From Isoetes taiwanensis (taxonomy: Eukaryota; Streptophyta; Lycopodiopsida; Isoetales; Isoetaceae), in contig JAJEKV010000017.1 in NCBI GenBank assembly GCA_021234155.1, positions 16,226,416 to 16,290,415 on the forward strand: a stretch of 64,000 nucleotides of DNA, read 5' to 3'. Shown here piece after piece: positions 36,346 to 48,775 of the stretch. The position numbers and the translations under genes were made by a program. Position 1 is the stretch's first letter. Each line of letters opens with the position of its first letter. The notes beneath the pieces are model-generated. The model had not been told where the DNA came from, ran no database searches, and was given only the letters and a program-made list of their open reading frames with translations.

Positions 36346-36510
36346 TCAGGGGCGAATTGATGTAGTTGTAGGCTGCTGACTATGACCTAGCAAGTCACAC
36401 ACTTCTATTCTGCCAGTTACTCTCCCAATGTACAAACCTCCAGCTCTAGATGGACTCGAGCAGCCAGTTGTTAAGTGACCATCAGGTGATCTTGAAATGA
36501 GTAATGGTTT
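36346..36510 (-). CDS. Possible last exon with a dynein-intermediate-chain-type WD repeat
   Basis: After a good acceptor (TTTTGTGTGCAG) the minus strand reads KPLLISRSPDGHLTTGCSSP and then SRAGGLYIGRVTGRIEVCDL with LGHSQQP, to a TGA at 36348-36346. The pattern LT-GCWSP-RPG-(6)-DG-(I/V)-VWDLL-(D/E)-(x)SH-P is the last WD-repeat region of dynein intermediate chains and relatives such as WDR63/DNAI3. Here the usual W, P and W of that signature are S, A and C, so the exon is either very diverged or decaying. The identification is by pattern only. Upstream exons of such a gene were not recognised. Confidence 0.35.
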   Translation of the reverse strand, partial: KPLLISRSPDGHLTTGCSSPSRAGGLYIGRVTGRIEVCDLLGHSQQPTTTSIRP

Positions 36511-37359
36511 CTGCACACAAAAGAGAATAATATGAAAAGAAAGGAACCTGATCCTCATCATGCAGAAAATATAAACAATGAAAAAATGGGAAAAGTACCC
36601 TAAATCATTCTCTGCTTAAGGGAAACATCTAGATATCAACAGCAAGAAGAATTTCTGCCAAAAATGGCAACCGTTGCAATGATTGTACTTGTCGAAGATG
36701 TGCTTCCATAATATTGTTATAAGAAGAATTGATCGAGGTGCATGCTTCATAAAACAATTTCTTTGCTGATGATACGATGCAGCAAAAGATTGAAGTTATT
36801 CAGCAAATAAGCATAAATCAAATGTCTGTGTGCCTAGCGGTCTTGGCCATGATGTATTTGTTCAAACCTTTCTACTGCCACATGTTATGTATCAATGAAC
36901 CTGCTGGATAAGAATAGACAAAAATGAGATTGAAAAAATGTAAGAAAATCAATTTTACAGATAAGAAAATGCATCGACATAGATGTTATAAATAAGAAAG
37001 ACTTCAGTTATAGAAATCAAATAGATGGATTTACCTCATTTCACTGCTGTGATACCAAATTGTGCTAGAGTTTGGAGGGAGGCACCAAATCCAGGACTGT
37101 AACCACACAACACTTTCTGTCAGACCTCTTCTAATCATTCTAATAATAGCTCAGACCATGTTGTACCTCCATCTTGTACCTGGGTAGATCAAAGGCCAAC
37201 AACATAGGTAGAGAACCATACACCCTGCAGAAAAAAAAACAGAAGAGTGCATCATTCTTTGAAACAGAATCTTGAAAGATTCATGGCCTACACTAACTAT
37301 TTAGCAGACAAACTGACCTTTTGAAAAAATACCAAAGTTCTGGACTTCTAATAGATGTG

Positions 37360-37970
37360 TTTTTAAATAAAAGCACAAAATATTCTACCTTATCTTATAT
37401 TCAGTTTATGGTGATGATGGATTCCACCAAGACTGTAATGCAAAATTAGCTCCAGGAAGTAATCAAACTGACCAAAGAATCTTTCCATCTATCGATAGTG
37501 TCTGTGGAAAAATGGGTTGTTTCTGCTAAGGAAGAGAATATGCATAGTTTCTGCTCAGGAAGGGAACCTGTGGCTTAAATATATAGGGGTAGCTCCAAGT
37601 TCATGGCCATATCATGCCATGCAAATGAAACAAACTGCAACAAATCGGATGACCTAGAATGTGAATCAAGCTCCAGAAAATGCATATAACATGCATTTTT
37701 AAATAAAAACACAAAATTTTCTACCTTCTCTTATATTCAGGTTATGGTGATGATCAATTCTACCAGGACTTCAATGCAAAATTATCTCCAGAAAGTAACC
37801 AAAGTGGCCAAAGAATCTTTCCATCTAACAATAGTCTCTGTGGAAAAATGAGTCCTTTCTGTTGAGGAAGAGAATCTACGGCTAAAATATAAAGGAATAG
37901 CTCCATATTCATGACCATATCATGCCATGTAAATGAAAGAAACTGCATATAGAATGGATCCACTCAAGAT
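37360..37970. repeat. Tandem duplication, period about 336 bp
   Basis: Sequence from TTTTTAAATAAAAGCACAAA through TCTACCTTATCTTATATTCA to CATATCATGCCATG occurs at about 37360-37640 and again at about 37695-37940. The copies differ at scattered positions, so the duplication is not recent. It lies between putative exons and is probably intronic. Confidence 0.75.
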
Positions 37971-38599
37971 TTACCTCAATTGCAAAATTATGATACCTCG
38001 GAATTAAATCATTCTCTTTAAAGAGATGAATATAGCGAACTATAGGCTTTTGAAACTGGAGAGCACATTGCAATCCATGACAGAAAGACTCCTAAAGCTT
38101 TGTGTGCAATCAAACGTTGTGCAAAGCAAAAACTTTGTCCATTTACTGAGCCTTGAGCACACCTTAGTATGGATACAAAGCAAGTCTTGTCTACAGAAAT
38201 TAGTTGCTTCTCACTCACCTTGATATACTCCACAGTTGCTTGTACTCATTTCCAGCAATGAAGCAGACTGCAAGGTGGATGTGTCGGTAATCATTTGATA
38301 ATGATTAAGCCAAGATGCCCATTTGAAATTGAAAATTAGTTCTAAAAATGTTAGAAGAACACTAAACATGGCATCTAATGAGAGCCGACAACCTTAATCA
38401 ATTTAAGTTGATAATCGTGGAAGCTGTTGAAACCTGTTGGTCCAGATGAACTCTAGGCAAAATTGGCCTCCACATTACCGTCAGCATTGTGCCCTGCATA
38501 TAAAAATCAAGGAATACAAATACTATGGATGAGCCAATCTATGGATGAGCCAATACAAATACAAATGGCAACCTAACGAACGTCTTTGCTAACCAGTGC

Positions 38600-41590
38600 G
38601 AATGAGTGTTCCAAAGAAGAGTAATCAGTTCTAGATTTGAAGCTCCGAAGCAGCATTAAAACCCTGCTTCAAAACCCTAAGCAAGTCTTTCGCACAGATT
38701 GCATGGCCTCCACATCCCGGGCATGCCATTTGAAAGGGCACCGGAATAACCATCCCCATCCAGATGCATGCCAGCCAGACGCATGCACATTCTATAGCAT
38801 CGTGCCACTCTCGACCAAATAAGGGAAGAGCAAAATGAAAGGTAAAAAGAATTTTGCGATTTTTGGGTAATCAGAAAATTTTTCCGGTATTCAAAATGGT
38901 CTAAACCTTAGGAAATTGACCTAATAAAAATTCCAAATTTTTTTTTGACCAAACCGGAAAATCCCAAGATTGATATAGAAATAGCAATTTTGGAAAAGTT
39001 TTATTTGCTTTTTCCAAGTATTATGGCGTGACATTCAAGTTTTATTCTCCACCATTGATATGGCGAATATTTCCAGTGTTGTGCCAGATCAAAGGCCATT
39101 AGAATTTTGAGCGAAAAAATGCATGCCACTGTCAATGGTGTGAAAACAACGTATATAAATCGCCCCTCCACTAAACCTCAGCAAAAGCTATGGCATGACA
39201 TACCATAGCTTCATCAAACCGGCGTCCTGCCATAGCATTCTCAGCCTAAGGGAAATTTTCCACGTCGCCTGACAGGTTCGGATAACGGTGGAAGGCTACT
39301 CGAAACAAATAAAGGAAAAGAGAAGCTATGCTCCGGTTACGCCCTATTCCGATGAAACTCTCTCCATTTTCAACCCTGTTCCGCTTAACTCTGTAAATAA
39401 GACATGAACCAAAGAACCAAAGTAAAGAAAGGAGCAACGCGAAAGCTTGTCAATCGATCTTGCACTGCTCCCCCTATTAATACTGGACTCAATCCAAAAT
39501 TTGGAACTGCTTCAATGAATCCTGCTGCCGAAATCAATGCCTTAATCTAGGAATCAATCGCCATAAAGTGGATGTACACGCACAACGAGATGGTTTTTTC
39601 ACACCCGGTACGCGAGGATTGAAACCGCGAGCCATCACGGCCTCACCAGAACCCTCCATCTCACAAGCAAGCAGCAACAAGCATCCGGTTCCATGAACCA
39701 CATCTGAAGCTTAAGCCTAAAAAAAGCGAGAACACCAACAATGGGACAACAACCCGAGCCGCCATTGCCAAAGCTCGACACCGCAGATTCCTCCTTCACA
39801 GAAGGTGAAATGCCCAAATTTTCATCTGGAATGCCATCTGCATGTTATTTCTGCTTCAACCTGCTTCCGGAAAATTGTAGGTCGACTTATCTACAGCTGC
39901 TGAAGACTCCCCTGAACAACTCCACACCGCGGAACAAGCAGACGTCTAGCCCTCTCGATTCCCAACAAAGCAGCAAGTCGTTTCTTGGCTTCAACGATGC
40001 ACACCACTCATTTCCTCACCCACGTAAAATGAGAGAACCCAGCCTCAAAAAAGGAAGTGGCGTGAAACTCTATCCACGGCCTACAATTTAGCATAAAAAA
40101 TAGCCAACAATAAACTTGCAAACACATTGAAATTAGAAACTAGACCACTAAATGCAAACAAGCTGCTCAAACATGGCAAAATGTACCCTTTTTTATACAA
40201 TACGGGATCAAAATCATAGTCCTAACCACCGATTCCCAAATACCAAACCAAAATCGTAGAAGTTTATGGAAGTATTTACTTAAGTTGTGTGGTGGTGCTA
40301 TATAGAAGAGGTGATCGTTCGATTTGCATTGAATTGAATTGAACGGAGGTTTATTTGTCCACAGAGATCAATGCAGTATGAATGTGGATAAAATGTGACA
40401 TTGATTTAGCATCATATGTGAAGTACATATGTTGCTCGTTCATTGACAAAAGTATGTTGTGAATGAGATGTTGCATTCAACATGTCAAAATCTTGTTTGT
40501 TAAATTTGTGCAACAATTATGTAGTATTGGGCAAGCATCTACCTATGTGATTTTAAATAGTAGAGTTATTACCTTGATTTGGGAGTATGTTGCTTGCTTG
40601 TTGACAATAGTAGTCAAAATCTTCTATCTTAAAAGTTCTGCGCAAACATGAAAAGTACCTGATAGTCTTTGTGGCACTTCTACTATGGGGGCCCTTTAGG
40701 TGGAGCTAGGCTTTAAGCATTTAGGCAGCTCATAAGAACACATCTGCAACTTCATATGTTCTTCAATGACACTGCTTCATGATGTCATGAATTGACTAAA
40801 AGAAGAGAAATTTAAAAGGAGCAATATTTGGAAATGTTCAGCAAATAAATGCTTGGTAGAGAGTTCTTTTTAGCTTGAAGACGTGGCGAAAGATGAGCTT
40901 TAAGTAAACGATGGAGAGAATCAAGACCAACTGGAGAATCTGGTACAAGCATATTAGACATGGCTATCACACTTCCTGCTCTCTCATATCGTCTATTCTA
41001 GGAGGCAAGTTGTTCATCACCACCCAATTCTCTGTGACTGCCTCTCTTTAAGTACCTAAACTGTCTCCTTTTTCATTGCTCCAAAGAGTCCATTCACTTT
41101 ATAAAAAAGTATCCAAGTGGAAGTGGTTGCACGACTTGTGCTAACCTTTATCTTCTCTTTTTCATTTCCTTTTCATCTTGTCTATGTTACTTTTCAATTG
41201 CAATATTATCCTCTGTTCTGCCACATTGCCTGTATAATGATTCAACCAGCTCAGCCCATTCTGTCACTCAGGTTACTGCAACATCTACTGTGTGTTTCAA
41301 ATGTGAAGGTTTCGCACAATAACTGCCATCTTCATTATCTTCTTCCTTAGATGGATGAAGCCACCATCCTCGTGCTATCCATGATAAAAATATCTAAATC
41401 CTCCACTGAGTTACTGGATATAAAAAAATTACCAGCTTGCATTATCTATCAATAAATATTCCTTTGTAGCTGCAACCAGCAAACTACAGCTCAAGTTAAC
41501 ATCAATGCTTAGATAAAAAACCAAAATCTTCTTTGTAAGAATGAAAAGCATCAATTGTCCTGTGGAAAATGACGAAACTATACAAAAAAT
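38600..41590. other. Region without a supported exon
   Basis: Open frames at 39741-40091 (plus) and 39635-39817 (minus) are not backed by domains or splice context. The rest is AT-rich. Confidence 0.3.
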
Positions 41591-43476
41591 CTTCTTTATC
41601 ACGGTATTTATAAATCCTGTTGATCGCCATGGTTGTTGGCATGCTGATCACATGCTGCTGCACAAAGAGTGGTATGGGAAACCTGCCAAAATCACAATAG
41701 AAATTGGATAGTTAAAACAAAAAGATACATAATAACCTCCTCTGAATTTTGCTCAATTCTAAAGTGATAAACAAAAGCTAAAGCTACTTATTGGAAATGG
41801 TCCTTGCAAATAAGAAATAAATACCAAGTTCATTGTGCAATCTAAGCAAAATAGAAAGAAAGAAATAAAGAAAGAATCGAGAATAAGAAACAACATAAAA
41901 GCAAAGGCCAAACTCATTTTCACCACAAATCTTTGCCATCATAATGCATGAACAATTTAGCATTCAGTAAAACATCTTCAATACGACCTTTTTCTTACAT
42001 AGGAGTTGTATCTTGAATCACTACTTGGAATGATCTTAGCTCTTTCCCATAATGCAGTTGACATCCTGAAAACAAAATGAAAATCCAATATTCACATGCA
42101 ACTGGCCACAAACGCAAGCATAGACGGAAGCACATCCAACGTACGACCTGAAAATATATGAAGTTCTAGCATGTCAAATAGACTTGAGACATGCTTGCTT
42201 CCAATTATCCAGTAAGAATCTTGAAAAATCACAGACTGTGCATGAAAATTTCGAAATTATGAGAAGTCAAAACATGGTGGCTGATGATCAGGCAACAAAG
42301 ATTTGAGGAAATTGCTGCAGTATATTATGCAAAATTAAAGCAATGCTAGATCAATGTCACATTTAAACATTGTAGCATAACGAAAATACATGAATGGCAC
42401 CTGCTTTTGGTCTTCTTCACAAAAAGACATGCTGCAACAAAGGATAGAACGCTCCATGTACAACAGACCATAGCTTAACAGGAGTTGGAATTGAAATGGT
42501 GATTTACTCTATAGATGAAAGAGCTCAATGCATTGAAGCAATTGAAATAAATAAGGAAACCTAACAATTTACCAGGGGGTTTGATGGTGTATGCATAAAT
42601 GAAGATGCCTGGCAGCTGTAGCTTGAAGTCCAGGTATGCAGGCATGCACACAGGTGTGTTTCTATTGTAACAGCAGTAAAAGAGGTTAGACAATGCGACC
42701 AACAAATAGTTATATTCATTGAAAGGACTTCAAATAATATACATTAAATGGATTGACTTGCATAATACATCTAGAGTCCAGATAAAGCAGAAAGTTGAGA
42801 TCTAGGAACAACATCAAAGCTTAAAATTATACTGAAAGCCTAAGATTCACTTGCAAGTAAAGCCCCTTCCCATCCGTTTATAATTCCTACAAAATGCAGA
42901 TACACCAACGTCAAAGTCAGTTAGATTTCAATCTTTGATGCATTTCAAACTCGCACAATAATGCACAGAAATATGAAGCAGGACATGTTCTGGAAAAATG
43001 TTACATTTTTCATAGAAAGATAGAAGTGCGAATTTTAAAATAAGCTTGAGTTGTTTGTAGCTTAGAATCAAATGCTGCCTTCTTGCCAAGGGTTGTTATT
43101 TCCAAGAAATAAGTATTTTACACAGAAGCAACCAAAGAGGCCAGGTTTTCAAGACTCCAGTATATGAAAACTGAGTCATGTTGCACTCTAGTTTGCATAC
43201 CTGAGATAAAGGAATACTTGTGAGGTAAATCTGGAAGCAAGCCATGCAGTGAATATTGAATAGAATTGTACGCTAGACAACCTTCCTACAGCATGATTTT
43301 TTTTTCTTAAGCAAGAAAACAAATACCTGAGGCCGCGACAGCTATACTGCAGCAATAATGGAAGATTCAGGCAAAAATAACTAAGCGGATGGATTGAATA
43401 CACCAAAGTTGCATGCAGAATAGGCATAATTTGATAAGAGAAAAAAAGGAGCTGTCAAGCAATGAAATCGATGTAC

Positions 43477-43653
43477 CTCCATCTCGAAGAACAAATATCC
43501 ATCATCACACATGGCAATCGCGTCCTCTCTTAGATTCCTGCAATTCAGTAATCCGACACCAAGCCGGCTTTTTGTTCCGAAAAGATTCCTACACGACCAA
43601 ACTAAAATAGGGCTTTCCCAGCCTTTGCTATGAGCATCATGCACGCCATCCAT
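43477..43653 (-). CDS. Possible first coding exon of an unidentified gene
   Basis: The minus-strand frame starts at ATG 43653 (MDGVHDAHSKGWESPILVWS), continues through LREDAIAMCDDGYLFFEME and meets a GT donor (GAGATGGAG/GTACAT) exactly in phase 0 after 59 codons. I do not recognise the product. It could be the start of the gene whose exons appear between 42.1 and 36.3 kb. Confidence 0.3.
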
Positions 43654-43659
43654 CGACAG

Positions 43660-46560
43660 ATGCAGAGGATAAATTCTCCTCCTCTTGACCGGAATATGAA
43701 TAAAATATCAGAAGTCCCAAATCATATCAGATTTTGGTTTTCGATTTTTAGGAGTCGAATTTATTTTCCGGTAGCAAAAAAACCCTTAAATCTTAGAAAA
43801 TAAACCATAAAAAAAAAACAAATTTTTTTAGCCACACCGGAAAATCCAAATTTAAACAATAGATGATCAAGCAAGAAACTAGAGAAAATACTATAGATCA
43901 AGGCTAGGCTCATCATCAATGTAGGAAGAAGCTGTGCAGTCAGCTTAGACCCCTATGCACCTTTCTAGGTATAACTTTCAAACCGTAAGGAATATATGGA
44001 CAACCAAGCCCAATCTGGAAACTAGACTTTTTTGCCTTTTTGCTTCTAAATAAAGATCAAGGTTTATTTTTAGCTCTCTCTGATAATATCAAGGCTTAGA
44101 CATACTGGATAGCTTTCTTACTTGATCATATCAATAAATATTTTTCCATGGGAGGCCACTCCCCCGAGCACCATATCAATTCCTTCCCTTCTCAAGACTG
44201 ATCGTCCTCGATCATCTGCCTTGCGGGTCTTAACATATTAACAAATGACAAAGAAACAACAAGCATATTAGCTACATTAGCACTAAATTCCTTGTAAAAA
44301 ACACCATTTTTGGCCATCGGATCTATCAAACCAGAAGAAGTCTGCCCACCAGATGAAGCATAAACTTATGCAATAGATTGTGGCAGAATCAAATAGAAAA
44401 AGGAAGGGTAGTGTTACCTAAACTAGGGACAATGGCATAGGATGAACGCCAAGAATCGTGCCAGATCTATCAGATTTGTTAAAAGTCTATTTGGAGTTTG
44501 TGAGGCACTAGACATGAAAGAGGAAAATCCTGGAAAATGCTATATATTCCTCCAGCATTCGGATACAGCATACCATCACCCTCACCAGAGTATGGCCTTA
44601 TTGCAGATCCATACAACTTAAAATACATCGATTTTGAAGACCCGTCATGCAAAGTACTTTTGGGCTTACCTCAAGCCATTAGTCCTAGAGTAATGGACTT
44701 CATCAAGGAGCTAATCTTGATTGAGAGTTGCTAAAGTGTGCATAGCATGGAAGTGAGGCTTGAATGAGATTGAGGTATTGTGTTTCACTTTACTATTTTC
44801 TATAGGCATCAATGCTCTTATGGTAGACTCTAGTGGCAAGAGTACTTGGAGTAAGAAGTGCATGATGTATAATATAATGCTATTGAGGTAGAGTCCAGCG
44901 TATCATTTTTGGACGTGAATAAGACGTTTGTTGAGTTGATGTTAGGTGGTTTCTTTCAAAGCTAAGATTGAGAAAACAGAGTGACATCAATATATTAGCA
45001 AATTGTAGTACATATAACAATGGATGATTAAGTTGATGGCATTTGAGCTATAGTTGGATAAGGTCACAAGAAGCTGGTGAACATGCAGGTTTTCGATTGA
45101 GGTTAGTATGTTTGGATATCACTGAACACAACAAAAGATTGAAGATTTGAGAGTCGTGTACAAATGGAAAATGTGAGACATCAGAGGAAATGTCACGGTT
45201 CTTGTACCATGACCCTACCTGAGATCTAAAACTAATGTGATTCATCTTTTATGGAAGTTATCGAATATTATGGCTAAAGTAGTCTGTGATGGCCTTGAAA
45301 GAGTTCCTGGAGTATAAGACAATACTTAATGGAACAAACCAATCATGATATGCACCCATGTATAGAGAATGATATTAGCCTTCACACTCGATAAAGTGAA
45401 GAATTGGTGAGCCGAGAGCGTACAATGTTATTTATTTCAGATACAATAACTAGAGCAGTAACACAAATAATGGTCATAATAAGTGAACCATAGAGGTGAA
45501 CTAAATATATTTGGATGAAGGGCAGACATGAGATAAGGTAAAAAAAGAATATATATGCATATGGTGTTATTTTGAAAATTCTAGATCTTAATAAAAGAGA
45601 TGTAAGCATGTCGTTCATGATCAACTAAATGATTTATCTGATACATTGAGATGGAGGTAGTTGGTAGTAATCTACAAAGAAAAGTAAATGATTGTGTATA
45701 TGAAAGAGAGAGTATTTGAACAACATTTGAAATACCTTGGAGAGATTTATAGTGTTATTAAGAAAGGAGAATTGATCTTGGCTGGATAATCTATTCAATT
45801 CATGGCATTCGATGAGAATAAGACATTATTATTTATATCATGGCCAAATTTATAGGAAGAAAGTATAAGGTGATGGTGGATAGAAGGGCCGCCTTGTTGG
45901 GCCCACAAACCAAGACTGAAATGTCATGTAACAAGATCATATTGGAATATCTTCTTAACTAGTTTGGTGGACTTGTTTTCCCAATTAAGATATTGGAATG
46001 GTTATGACTATGAAGGTCAAAAGGAAGGGAGAGAGAGGGAGGGAGGGAGGGGAGGGAGGGAGGGAGGGAGGGAGAGATTTGCTAGGATTGTAAATTCTAT
46101 AACAGTGCTTCCATGTATAGTAATTACTTGGCGTGCTAGAAGTGGTTGAAGATAGTAAGAGGTGGCAATTAATTTATGTGACTTATTGGATATAGCCAAA
46201 GGATTTGGATTTGAAGCCCAAGAAAACACATGAAGCATGTAGAGAAAAGCAAGCAGGAGCTTGATTGAAATTAATAGCAATTGGTGCTTATAAAATCTTG
46301 ATGTTGAAGGACTAACTAGTGTGATTGAGTAGATGTTTGGAAGAGGCCAGATATAGAGATTAAGTGTATAGCCTAAGATAGATAACTCGTAGAGGAATTC
46401 TTTATAATAGGTATTATAATCCTTATGGGCTCCCTTATAACAACTTAAATATGCTATCTAGCTATAAGATATACAGATTGATGATTTGATTATGTATTTT
46501 GCTTGTCACTTCTTGGATTTGGCCACCCAAGAAGTCTCGAGAGAAATATATCGTCGATCC
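43660..46560. other. AT-rich, probably decayed repeat DNA
   Basis: No intact gene is visible. A plus-strand frame at 44537-44734 (FGYSIPSPSPEYGLIADPYN) has protein-like composition but is unidentified. From about 44.75 kb onward the sequence reads like an old LTR-retrotransposon interior with many stops, but I could not place a named domain. Confidence 0.3.
46022..46076 (+). repeat. (GGGA)n microsatellite
   Basis: Near-continuous GGGA/GGAG repeats run for about 55 bp, with many G-triplets spaced by one base. The plus strand has clear G-quadruplex potential. The open frames across it are artefacts of composition. Confidence 0.9.
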
Positions 46561-46599
46561 GACCTATCTCTCTTCAATGGTGGGTTAGTATTCTATGGC

Positions 46600-46750
46600 G
46601 GCCAGGCTTGTTTCTGCTGACGGTTTTCCCTCGTAAGGGGGTTTTTTAATCCGGGTAGCAACGGACTTGCTGCACCCATGTAATTTGGGTCCCATAGGCC
46701 GATTGGCCTCCGCGGACGATAAAGGACCTTCCTTCCTTCCTTCCTTCCTT
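46600..46750 (+). mobile_element. LINE 3' end with (TTCC)n tail
   Basis: The fragment carries the fold-back core TTTTCCCTCGTAAGGGGGTT, then TTGGGTCCCATAGGCCGATT and CCGCGGACGATAAAGG, and ends in a (CTTC)n tail at 46727-46750. It matches the LINE 3' ends at 22.1 and 32.6 kb except for the tail unit. It has no coding part and the 5' limit is uncertain. Confidence 0.6.
46607..46663 (+). repeat. LINE 3' fold-back motif
   Basis: The core is flanked by GTTTCTGCTGACGG and CCGGGTAGCAAC, which are partly complementary. This is the most eroded copy of the six, with a shortened inner hairpin. Confidence 0.45.
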
Positions 46751-46859
46751 ATGAGAAGTTGCATTAGTTGCATCATGCTTGTTATCTAGGATTAGATATG
46801 CATGTTTCTCTGTTCCTCTTGTTGTTGTAGATGCATTATGCATAGAATATACCTATTAA

Positions 46860-48775
46860 GTAATAATTGAGTTATTTCTATATTTCTAAACTTATAGGTA
46901 TGTTAGATTGAGTGCTGGAAGGATCAGGCATTGGAGCTATTTCTAGTAGGTATCTTTTTTAAATTTAACTTAAATCACCTTATACCACTAATGCATACTG
47001 GTATATGTTAAAATTATAAAAATCTCAGAACAAAAGCAAAGGACATAGATTTTTGTGAGGCTTTCTGGAAGGAGACAACAGGAGCAATTTCTAGGCAATT
47101 TTGCTGGCCGAACTTTGGAGCGTCATATCTCGGCAACCGGAGATCCTTTTCGGGTGTTTTTTAGTTTTCTGAAAAGATTTTGAATGAGGATTTTGGATCG
47201 GATCTTATCAGACCGAAATGCGTCCATATGTGGGAGATATCATAGAAAGAGTAGTGATGGGTCAGAATTGATTGCATTATGTATCTTTTTGTATAATTTG
47301 ATTCTTAGAGCTAGGGGCTGAAAGGAGGGATTATTTTAGAAGAAAAACAGCTATAAGATTCCAAGGAACCATTCTTGAAGTGGTTCTCAGGTGGGTGATT
47401 AAGTCTTACATCAGGGGTTGCTTTTGAATTGCCTGAGTGATGTTCTTGGTTTGCATTGGAAGGTTTTGGATTAAGTTACTTGATATTATGGTGATTGGTT
47501 GAAGAATAAATGATGCATGAGAAAATGAATCATGTTAGATGTTATTAAATAGAATAGGTGCATCTTGGCACATCGAATTAGTAAAGACAAATTAAAGCTA
47601 AGGAAGACATATTCATGTGGGATGCTACTTTCCGTGGACGATAAAATCATATTCTATTCTATTCTATTCTATGGGGAGAAGAGTTTTGAGAAGCTTAACA
47701 TCGAGCCATTATGGGACCTTATGAGAGAAATGGTTCTATAAGGACATCGTAAGTGATAATGGGCATAGTCTATTATAAGGACATTGTGGGCATGGCTCTA
47801 TAGAGATATTGTGTGTAAGGTTTGCGATATAAAGTTAAGTAGTACATTGGACATAATAGCATCCTAGGATGAGCTTTCGTTACGGGGAAATGCGGGTATT
47901 TCTATAAACTCCTTGTGAAGTATCAAATTAGACATGTGAATTTATAGACGATACATATAGTGACAACTAAATTTATACTTGTGGTACTACTTGAATGAAT
48001 ATTGCATGGATAAATTGATATATATAGTCGCTTAGATCTTGTACTTAAATGTCTCATGAAAGTTATACCTTTGCATTCGAAATACATATTCATGATGCTA
48101 GTATCACATGAGATTAGTATGTGCTTGTATGATTATTGTATGATGATATTATGAGCTAGCGTTGTTAAAATTTGATGATGATAATATGTAATTGCATATG
48201 AATATGCTAGTTCTGGCTATATCATAGATATGTTATAGTATGATGGAAGTGATGATGACTCTGACATGTGGGACATGTGCTGATGGTGCATGAGCGCATA
48301 TTCCGGGGTCGGGGTCCATTTGCAGTGGCTTGGACTCGCGGTTGTTCTTGTTCTTAACATCGGGCGTTGTCACCCCAGCGAGGGTGCTTCGTCGGGCTAC
48401 ATGGCTTGCAAGTAGCTCCCTAACCTGGACGCAGGCTAGGAGGGGGTGTACACATGAGCTTACCCCGCCCGTATTTGCTGCAGGAGGGCCTGTTATTGTC
48501 TTATAAAACTTAATCTGTAGGTTTTTATAGCGTAAAGTATTGTCATATTACATCTTTGAGAGTTGAGCTCATAGGTGTTATCGAATATGGCTTGGATTGG
48601 ATATTCAATTCTTTACCTTGAGTTTGGCTTAAGAAAGCTTTTGCGTTGTACTATCCAACTCATGTAGACGAACTTGTTATTAATGTTTATGCAAGCCTTA
48701 ATGGGATTTTGGGTTACTTGGAAGGCTAATCTGGCAGGCCCGTCACAAAAACAAGTAACTTAAACATATCCAAAG
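46860..48775. mobile_element. Probable LTR-retrotransposon LTR remnant
   Basis: At about 47110-47180 the sequence GGAGCGTCATATCTCGGCAA, CCGGAGATCC, then a T-rich stretch and GAAAAGATTTTG resembles LTRs of plant Ty3/gypsy chromoviruses. A GC-rich patch at 48290-48500 and the end GGCAGGCCCGTCACA near 48750 also fit an LTR. No primer-binding site, coding region or target duplication was found, so a decayed or solo LTR is inferred. A 3' LINE fragment interrupts it at about 47.6 kb. Confidence 0.3.
47628..47672 (+). mobile_element. Very short LINE 3' end with (TTCTA)n tail
   Basis: Only TTTCCGTGGACGATAAAATC and a (TTCTA)n tail (47650-47672) remain. The match to the terminal block of the longer copies shows this is an extreme 5' truncation. 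Confidence 0.55.

Larger units (their letters stand above)
37035..42065 (-). other. Scattered well-formed exons of one or more unidentified genes
   Basis: Segments with good acceptors and donors on the minus strand are 42065-41999 (MSTALWERAKIIPSSDSRYN), 38493-38434 (GTMLTVMWRPILPRVHLDQQ), 38267-38219 (CFIAGNEYKQLWSISR or another frame), 37224-37180 (VYGSLPMLLAFDLP) and 37096-37035, which in phase with the preceding one reads PGFGASLQTLAQFGITAVK and then a stop. A further candidate at about 42663-42573 is open in all three frames. The clean splice borders suggest a real intron-rich gene, but I cannot name the protein or prove that these exons belong together, nor that the WD-type exon at 36.35 kb belongs with them. 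Confidence 0.3.

Noticed and set aside
39600-39660. CGCGGTTTCAATCCTCGCG on the minus strand, like a tRNA T-stem-loop
   Set aside because: The loop is one base too long and no other tRNA parts are present.
46017-46280. Minus-strand open frame with Ser/Leu/Pro repeats
   Set aside because: It is read through the (GGGA)n microsatellite, and the repetitive part is an artefact.
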